Positions 60,101 through 64,000 of a DNA stretch of 64,000 bases are shown in pieces. The number at the start of each line of letters is the position of its first letter. Positions within the stretch are counted from its first letter, which is position 1. The stretch covers positions 48,810,420-48,874,419 of the forward strand of contig CM065697.1 in assembly GCA_017654935.2 (NCBI GenBank). The letters run 5' to 3'. Below the pieces are notes generated by a model. The model searched no databases. It saw only the letters and a program-made list of their open reading frames with translations, and was not told the origin of the DNA. This DNA comes from Phymorhynchus buccinoides (taxonomy: Eukaryota; Mollusca; Gastropoda; Neogastropoda; Raphitomidae). Position numbers and translations under genes: made by a program.

Positions 60101-61612
60101 ATACATGTGAATACACACGCCCACACACATCATGCATACATGTGAATACACACGGGCGCGCACACATCATGCATACATGTGAATACACACGCCCACACAC
60201 ATCATGCATACATGTGAATACACACGCCCACACACATCATGCATACATGTGAATACACACGCCCACACACATCATGCATACATGTGAATACACACGCCCG
60301 CACACATCATGCATACATGTGAATACACACGCCCACACACATCATGCATACATGTGAATACACACGGGCGCGCACACATCATGCATACATGTGAATACAC
60401 ACGCCCGCACACATCATGCATACATGTGAATACACACGCCCGCACACATCATGCATACATGTGAATACACACGGGCGCGCACACATCATGCATACATGTG
60501 AATACACACGGGCGCGCACATCATGCATACATGTGAATACACACGCCCACACACATCATGCATACATGTGAATACACACGGGCGCGCACACATCATGCAT
60601 ACATGTGAATACACACGGGCGCGCACATCATGCATACATGTGAATACACACGCCCACACACATCATGCATACATGTGAATACACACGGGCGCGCACACAT
60701 CATGCATACATGTGAATACACACGCCCACACACATCATGCATACATGTGAATACACACGGGCGCGCACACATCATGCATACATGTGAATACACACGCCCA
60801 CACACATCATGCATACATGTGAATACACACGGGCGCGCACACATCATGCATACATGTGAATACACACGGGCGCGCACACATCATGCATACATGTGAATAC
60901 ACACGGGCGCGCACACATAACAACACTCACATATCGATGGCTTAGAGTCAAACTGGATTAACTTCAGATAGTCCATTTTTTTTATTATTACAGAAACAAA
61001 TGCGGAAAAAATACTCTTTGTTGTCCCAAAGTTTCGTTTTGATATCTTAATAAATAAAAAAGATATAAATGTTGTTCTCTTTTGACTCAAAAATAAATCA
61101 ACATTTTTTTGGAGTCAAACAAGATTAACTTCAGACGGTCTGCTTTTGACTCCAAAATCACAAGACATATTAGCATTCTAATTTTGAGTCAAACCGGGCT
61201 ATCTTACAAATAAATGAGTTTGACTCAAAATATCACAAGACATTTATTTTTAGCATTCTAATTTTGAGTCAAGCCAGGCTATGTTACAAATAAATGAGTT
61301 CGACTCAAAATATTTGACCCGAAAAGTGGGAAAAAAGGGGTGTCGCCTCTGGCTGCGACGCGCTCTCCAGGTGGGAGCAACCTGAATTTCACAGAGACCA
61401 TAAAGTACCTAATACCTGTCACCTACAGGGTGCTGTATTTTCTCGTGCTCCCGGTGTTTGCGGCGGAGGTTTTCGCGGCGCTCCTGCTCCCCCTGTCGCT
61501 GTTCCTCGGGGAGCGTTTTCATCTCCTGCCGGTGCCGGTACTCCTTCTCCATCTCGTACTCCTTGAAGTCCTTCCTCCGCCGCTCGTCCACCTCCTCCAG
61601 GTCTCTGGCTGT
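48269..61612 (-). CDS. Nucleobindin (NUCB1/2-like), 5'-incomplete
   Basis: Secretory-pathway EF-hand protein; vertebrate NUCB1/NUCB2 bind calcium in the Golgi and interact with G-alpha subunits. Eight exons in phase: 61427-61612, 59742-59832, 58565-58623, 56551-56751, 53387-53470, 51403-51525, 49439-49609, 48269-48337. Visible order: charged helical segment (RRRKDFKEYEMEKEYRHRQE, RRKHREHEKIQHP), GSKDQFEEVWEKEDKM with FDPRTFFMMHD, EF-hand 1 DLNEDMFWDIQE, linker AYDSKN then MRE(H)V, EF-hand 2 DQDKDLMISMEE, then NNLHFQPEGP, a 12-residue poly-Gln and a Pro/Gln/Glu-rich tail. The vertebrate leucine-zipper stretch after EF-hand 2 is much shortened. Signal peptide and N-terminal exons are right of the window. 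Whether it is NUCB1 or NUCB2 is not meaningful here; invertebrates usually have one gene. Confidence 0.93.
48455..48640 (+). mobile_element. Dispersed repeat family A, truncated copy
   Basis: GGGGGGTCTTTTGTATAAAT head and CTTCCTCTAATCTGCCACTC body; the tail with the GAA repeat is missing. Confidence 0.72.
48991..49413. repeat. 74-bp tandem repeat, 6 copies
   Basis: Units start GCAACGTCAGGGCGCAAC at 48995, 49069, 49143, 49217, 49291 and 49365. Each contains a hairpin-capable GGGCGCA...TGCGCCC and the motif TGACGTAA. The array ends 25 bp from the donor of the Pro/Gln exon. Confidence 0.95.
49439..49609 (-). CDS. Nucleobindin exon (Pro/Gln-rich, internally duplicated)
   Basis: Fifty-seven codons, phase 0: KAQQEMPPAAPQGEGGAQEA, GRPPVEEGQDSA, AQQEMPPAAPQGQEGAQEVH, QPPQQ. 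A 31-codon internal duplication (93 bp) is evident. The acceptor (GTAACAG|AAG) has a poor pyrimidine tract; splicing one codon later (|GCC) also keeps phase. Donor CAG|GTAAGA. Confidence 0.78.
49668..50235. mobile_element. MITE family M split by a hAT-like insertion
   Basis: Left end ACCGTATTTTATGGACTATA, right end TTGTAGTCCGTAAGATACGG. The right half has AAGGCGATACTTTGTTCC and GTGCGCCTTATAATCAGG. Interrupted by the element at 49688-50078. Confidence 0.78.
49688..50078. mobile_element. hAT-like non-autonomous element, 391 bp, TSD TAAGG
   Basis: Ends CAGCCCTGAAAGTGG and CCACGTTCAGGACTG are inverted repeats, flanked by TAAGG at 49683-49687 and 50079-50083. A plus-strand frame inside (from the ATG at about 49873) begins MKRSSASTSSSKASQPSPKK and reaches TFQSKWKKECSWF, resembling a transposase N-terminus. 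Confidence 0.8.
50510..50600. repeat. (GA)n microsatellite
   Basis: About 44 GA units. A shorter run follows at 50761-50786. Confidence 0.95.
50990..51397 (-). mobile_element. Dispersed repeat D, copy 2
   Basis: Inverted relative of 25980-26380. One terminus (AATAGGAATTG on the minus strand) begins at the seventh base of the intron following the poly-Gln exon. Confidence 0.75.
51403..51525 (-). CDS. Nucleobindin exon (poly-Gln)
   Basis: Forty-one codons: PPVDSNNLHFQPEGPIRVEQ, QE, twelve Gln (mixed CAA/CAG), then EQLSPEQ. NNLHFQPEGP resembles the conserved GELKFEPH-type tail. Acceptor TTTACAG|CCT, donor CAG|GTGAGG. Confidence 0.87.
51553..51690. repeat. ~20-bp tandem repeat
   Basis: Units of AAATCCAAAGGAAAAATGGG with small length variation, about seven copies, in the intron just upstream of the poly-Gln exon. 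Confidence 0.9.
52416..52661 (+). mobile_element. TTAA-type MITE, family T1
   Basis: TTAACCCTTTCACCGCCAAA at the left, GGCGGTGAAAGGGTTAA at the right; 246 bp, same length as the 47361 copy. Confidence 0.87.
52829..53160 (+). mobile_element. tRNA-derived SINE, family S1, decayed
   Basis: Head AGAATGGTTCAGACGTTCGC and ATTCAAATCCCGGCC (mutated B box), body TCGGATGGGGACTTAAAAGC and end AGAGATAAGTCTCTGTG. Confidence 0.8.
53387..53470 (-). CDS. Nucleobindin exon (after EF-hand 2)
   Basis: Twenty-eight codons, phase 0: TLDEKTAFSDDEYQDYIRQH then HAQPGEVP. It continues GWE-TLDE as in vertebrate SWETLDQQQ-type sequence. Acceptor TTGGCAG|ACG, donor CCG|GTAGGC. Confidence 0.88.
53798..54324. mobile_element. 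Chain of three TA-inserting MITEs
   Basis: Family P (53798-53978), family M (53977-54161) and family P again (54160-54324) lie end to end, each pair sharing one TA. Family P ends are TACAGTGGAA(C/G)CTCCC-type; family M ends are TACCGTATTTTAGGGACTAT and inverse. Confidence 0.85.
54400..54515 (-). repeat. Old decayed copy of the EF-hand-2 exon edge
   Basis: CTCCCATCCTTCATTATCCT, CAAACATCTGGTTGCCCCC and CCATGAGGCCCTTTATACAT follow in order the blocks of the 138-bp unit (CTCCCAGCCCTCATTCTCCT, CAAACTTCTGGTTGTCCC, ATCATGAGGTCCTTTGTACAT) with an internal deletion. Confidence 0.75.
54844..55089 (+). mobile_element. TTAA-type MITE, family T1
   Basis: TTAACCCTTTCACCGCCAAA to GGCGGTGAAAGGGTTAA; 246 bp. 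Confidence 0.87.
55389..55989. mobile_element. MITE family P containing MITE family M
   Basis: Outer ends TACAGTGGAACCTCCCTTAT and GGGGGTTCCACTGTA; inner element about 55508-55931 with TACCGTAATTTACGGCC and GGCCGTAAATTACGGTA. Its right end abuts the first EF-hand-2 exon copy. Confidence 0.82.
55992..56543 (-). repeat. Four partial copies of nucleobindin EF-hand-2 exon
   Basis: The donor edge recurs at 55992, 56130, 56268, 56406 and 56544 (the last is the real exon): exact 138-bp period. Each copy has about 87 bp of exon (KDLMISMEEFMQYTG through ENEGWE), the donor and ~50 bp of intron-like sequence with TTTAGTTAGTACTAGCTC. Copy at 56268 has lost the GT (GAGATGAGT), the 55992 copy is the most diverged, and the alternation CCCGGCG/CCCCGCG suggests dimer amplification. 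Confidence 0.95.
56551..56751 (-). CDS. Nucleobindin exon (linker and EF-hand 2)
   Basis: Sixty-seven codons: LGKAYDSKNSPDEDDPKERE, EEMSRMREHVFQEVDQDKDL, MISMEEFMQYTGRRGDNQKF, EENEGWE. EF-hand 2 loop DQDKDLMISMEE keeps acidic positions 1, 3, 5 and the final E; position 6 is Leu. Acceptor TGTCAG|CTG, donor GAG|GTGAGT. Its 3' 87 bases are copied four more times downstream. Confidence 0.94.
56795..56915 (+). repeat. Dispersed repeat family E, short copy
   Basis: GTTGCACTGCCTCCAGGATC, CACCATCTTTATATCTACTA and GGAGGACGTTAAGC blocks; lies just upstream (in transcription) of the EF-hand-2 exon. Confidence 0.7.
57012..57235 (+). mobile_element. tRNA-derived SINE, family S3
   Basis: Head AGAGTGGCGCAGAGGTAACG and GAGTTCGAACCTGGGTAC (B box), body TCGGATGAGACGATAAACCG then GGTCCTGTGTGCCCATGC. 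It has a different tRNA head from S1 and S2 but a related central block. Confidence 0.78.
57462..58253. repeat. 79-bp tandem repeat, 10 copies
   Basis: Units begin CATTTTGAACAGTGCCTG at 57541, 57620, 57699 and so on to 58173, exactly 79 bp apart, preceded by a variant first unit at 57462. Units 2-10 appear identical. It lies in the intron between the two EF-hand exons. Confidence 0.96.
58565..58623 (-). CDS. Nucleobindin exon (EF-hand 1)
   Basis: Encodes DLNEDMFWDIQEVEAVLQRE. The loop D1-N3-D5-D9-E12 is present, but loop position 6, normally Gly, is Met and position 8 is Trp. In vertebrates the same place reads DxNSDGxLDEQELEALFTKE; the Phe of the G-protein-binding LEALF segment is Leu here. 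Acceptor GCGCAG|AC, donor GAG|GTCAGT. Confidence 0.9.
58624..59741 (-). other. Nucleobindin intron before EF-hand-1 exon
   Basis: Holds two poly-C runs (59093-59128) and repeat C copy 2 (59470-59690). A ~70-bp block around AGGACATA..GTCCTGTTGAAACTG recurs diffusely at 58800-58925. No exon recognised. Confidence 0.55.
59742..59832 (-). CDS. Nucleobindin exon (before EF-hand 1)
   Basis: GSKDQFEEVWEKEDKMEDQD then FDPRTFFMMH, thirty codons plus one base. It corresponds to GSKDQLKEVWEExDGLDPNx-FDPKTFF in vertebrates. Acceptor TGCACAG|GGC, donor CACG|GTAAGG. The intron upstream opens directly into a 30-copy satellite. Confidence 0.93.
59838..60918. repeat. 30-copy satellite with higher-order structure
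   Basis: Unit CATCATGCATACATGTGAAT then ACACACG plus one of three endings: CCCGCACA, CCCACACA or GGCGCGCACA. Unit length is about 34-38 bp. The array starts 3 bp from the acceptor region of the 59742-59832 exon. Confidence 0.96.
60919..61330. other. Intron with diverged ~100-bp repeats
   Basis: Recurring TTTGACTC-AAAAT, ACAAGACAT and CTAATTTTGAGTCAA blocks at about 61080-61320, suggesting a small diverged tandem repeat. No exon. Confidence 0.55.
61427..61612 (-). CDS. Nucleobindin exon (charged coiled region)
   Basis: Sixty-two codons, phase 0: TARDLEEVDERRRKDFKEYE, MEKEYRHRQEMKTLPEEQRQ, GEQERRENLRRKHREHEKIQ, HP. It matches the vertebrate TxDLxxYDxxxHEEFKxYEM...HREHPKVNxP region (DNA-binding/coiled-coil segment). 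Acceptor CCACAG|ACA, donor CCT|GTAGGT. Confidence 0.93.
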
Positions 61613-61849
61613 CTGTGGAAGTACAGTATAATCACACAAGGTAAACACCCGAACGCCCGCTTTGAAACCGTATAATGTTTCAAATTGTATTCATTCTTTA
61701 TCTCATACACCCAACCACGGACTGAATTGTAAAACTCCCTAGCTACAAGTTGGAAAATTAATCCGTAAAACTATTCACCTTAAAACAAAATGCTGATTTG
61801 TGCACGCAAATAACGTAGAAAATGGGTTAAAGTAAAAAGGAAAAAAGGA

Positions 61850-61984
61850 AGAGAGGCAAGAAGGGAGGAAGAGGGGAGGGGAGAGAGAGATGGAAAGGAG
61901 AGAGAGACAGGTACACTGAGGGACAGACACAGGGAGAGTGAGGGAGACTGGAGAGAGAAAGAAATAGGAAGGAAGAGAGAGGGG

Positions 61985-62025
<41 letters not shown>

Positions 62026-62172
62026 GGAGAGGGAGAGAGAGAGAGAAAGAGAGAGAGAGAGGGAGAGGAGAGAGAGAGACAGGTACACTGAGGGACAGAC
62101 ACAGGGAGAGTGAGGGAGACTGGAGAGAGAAAGAAAGAGAGAGGAAGGAAGAGAGAGGGAGAGAGGGAGAGG

Positions 62173-62203
<31 letters not shown>

Positions 62204-62215
62204 GGAGAGGAGAGA
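61850..62215. repeat. GA-rich array with ~180-bp duplicate
   Basis: The block GACAGGTACACTGAGGGACA then GACACAGGGAGAGTGAGGGA occurs at 61906 and 62078 within a GA-rich tract. Confidence 0.85.
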
Positions 62216-62217
62216 TA

Positions 62218-62955
62218 TACAGTGGAGTCCAACTATAACGAACTCGCTTTTAACGAAATTTCGCGATTAACGAACTGACTTCAATTTCCCGGCAAATGCC
62301 CTTCTATTTGTCACTTGCAAAGTCATGGGTATAACGAACAAAAAATCCTTTTGAAATAACGAACATCCGCTTTTTACGAACACATGTTCTACGCCCCAGG
62401 ATAATTTTATTTACTTGGAAAAATAGCCTATAACGAACTCAGCCTGTGCGATGCGCTGCAAAAACCTAGGCCTTCAAACTCCAAGCTAGAAAGTGTTGTC
62501 AAGAGGAAGGAAGTTGGAAAATATGAACTGCGCATGCGTGAACTCATTTAGATTCACACTGGGTCGTCTGCTAGGCCTAGGCTTCCTACAGATCATTCGG
62601 TTTCTCAAGGTCGCTTTACAATTCGCGCTCAAAATAAAGATCGAAAAGTTCGTGAAAGCCTATAACAAACTAAATTTGTGTGATGTGTTGTCACTTAATG
62701 GACAAACTTGTTGAAAAGTGTGCCAAAACAGACCAGCATCAGACAACACTGCTGAACTACTTCAAGCCTTGTACATCCCGTGATTAAGACAGACGATCCA
62801 AACTGGTCAAGTTTATGTTTTCGGTTATCATTGGCGAGTGTTTGAACGGTTTTTGTTTTCAACATACATTGTGCATGTACATGTATAACGAAATCCTGAT
62901 ACAACGAACTGAGTCTGTGTTCCGTTAAAATTCGTTTTACCCGGACTCCACTGTA
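62218..62955. mobile_element. TA-flanked MITE, pogo/Tigger-like, 738 bp
   Basis: Left TACAGTGGAGTCCAACTATA, right GGACTCCACTGTA, both bounded by TA. Motif ATAACGAAC recurs near both ends. The interior has an unrecognised ~73-codon frame. Same end style as 302-1177. Confidence 0.82.
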
Positions 62956-63394
62956 TATACATAGAGAGACGGAAACAGACAGAGACAAGAGACAGGGAGA
63001 CACTGAGAAAAAGGAGGAAGAAGGAGGAAGTGCAAGGGAGAGAATCTGAGAGGAGAGAAAACATGCGAATCTGTGCATGCACTAACACATATATACCTAT
63101 CTCCACACACTGTTACACACACACACACACACACATACATACACACCCATACACACACTTTCACAACACACTCTCCCTCTCCACTCATGTGAGTGCGCGT
63201 GTACGCCCACACACACACACAAAGCATACATAGGTACACATGCACACCCCCACATGCATGTATATACATATAAACATAGCCGTACAGTATAATGTAACAG
63301 GTTTTCATTTGTAAAGCTAAGTATGATGAGGGTGGTCAGTTGTTTATTGTTTGCATTAGTAAAGCATAATGAGTGGGGAAAAAAATGAATGTGT

Positions 63395-63840
63395 GCCTCT
63401 ACATAGCACTTTAGTTAAGTCGGGTCAAGTCGAGTCTAAATGATCTTCATTGACGATAAAGGAATAAGCCTTTACATAGCACTTTAGTTAAGTCGGGTCA
63501 AGTCGAGTCTAAATGATCTTCATTGACGATAAAGGAATAAGCCTTTACATAGCACTTTAGTTAAGACGGGTCAAGTCGAGTCTAAATGATCTTCATTGAC
63601 GATAAAGGAATAAGCCTTTACATAGCACTTTAGTTAAGTCAGGTCAAGTCGAGTCTAAATGATCTTCATTGACGATAAAGGAATAAGCCTTTACATAGCA
63701 CTTTAGCTAAGTCAGGTCAAGTCGAGTCTAAATGATCTTTATTGACGATAAAGGAATAAGCCTTTACATAGCACTTTAGTTAAGTCAGGTCAAGTCGAGT
63801 CTAAATGATCTTCATTGACGATAAAGGAATAAGCTTTTCT
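63395..63840. repeat. 73-bp tandem repeat, 6 copies
   Basis: Units begin GCCTTTACATAGCACTTTAG at 63468, 63541, 63614, 63687 and 63760, preceded by a variant at 63395. Each has GTCAAGTCGAGTCTAAATGA. Confidence 0.95.
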
Positions 63841-64000
63841 TCCATCCTGATTTACCTCAAATGAGTTTAAAGCGCATTACAAAAAGATATCCAATGAATG
63901 AGCATGCAACAAATTACAGGTACACTTACTGCAATGAAAGAGAACACTGGACAGTGATTGACACACACACAATCACACATGCGTACACGCACACATTGTG

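Noticed and set aside
59838..60918. CRISPR-like regular array
   Set aside because: Units are directly adjacent with no unique spacers, in an animal intron.
62493..62714. 73-codon frame inside the 62218-62955 MITE
   Set aside because: Not recognisable as transposase and within a non-autonomous element.

Overview
This is a eukaryotic, clearly animal, nuclear sequence. Coding exons are short (59-221 bp), separated by introns of about 0.5-8 kb, and have GT/AG junctions. The spaces between are filled with SINEs, small inverted-repeat DNA transposons (MITEs), LINE fragments, microsatellites and long poly-C/poly-G tracts. Gene content and repeat style fit a lophotrochozoan such as a marine gastropod mollusc, but that is inference; nothing here fixes the species.

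Three conserved genes lie in the same orientation, all on the minus strand. (1) A (6-4) photolyase, eight exons from 13229 down to 1936, phase-consistent for 431 codons; its C-terminal exons lie off the left edge. (2) A complete Aph-1 gene, a gamma-secretase subunit, six exons from 32131 down to 22838, 259 codons plus stop. (3) A nucleobindin gene, eight exons from 61612 down to 48269, with both EF-hands and the stop; its N-terminal exons lie off the right edge. An unrecognised plus-strand exon at 40721-41000 is cut by a 500-N assembly gap (41001-41500). The genes share no obvious pathway: photolyase repairs UV lesions in DNA, Aph-1 scaffolds an intramembrane protease, and nucleobindin is a secretory-pathway calcium-binding protein.

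The most unusual pattern is that tandem repeats repeatedly start from exon edges. Partial copies of an exon edge plus its splice site lie in tandem beside photolyase exon 8, photolyase exon 5, Aph-1 exon 3, Aph-1 exon 5 and the nucleobindin EF-hand-2 exon. An 18-copy minisatellite resembles the photolyase exon 4 donor junction, and a ~41-bp array resembles the Aph-1 stop-codon region. Copies often decay with distance from the working exon.

Mobile elements include a hAT-like element with a perfect 8-bp target duplication (29231-31167), three hAT-like elements with 5-6-bp duplications and transposase N-terminal remnants (28448, 45337, 49688), three TTAA-inserting MITE families, TA-inserting MITEs (three of them chained end to end at 53798-54324), tRNA-derived SINEs, CR1/jockey-like LINE 3' ends and a nested fold-back element (14505-15415). 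Large satellites are a 79-bp x 10 array, a 30-copy array with higher-order structure, a 74-bp x 6 array and a 73-bp x 6 array.

Exon boundaries were read by eye from splice signals, reading-frame phase and recalled family conservation. No alignment was run.
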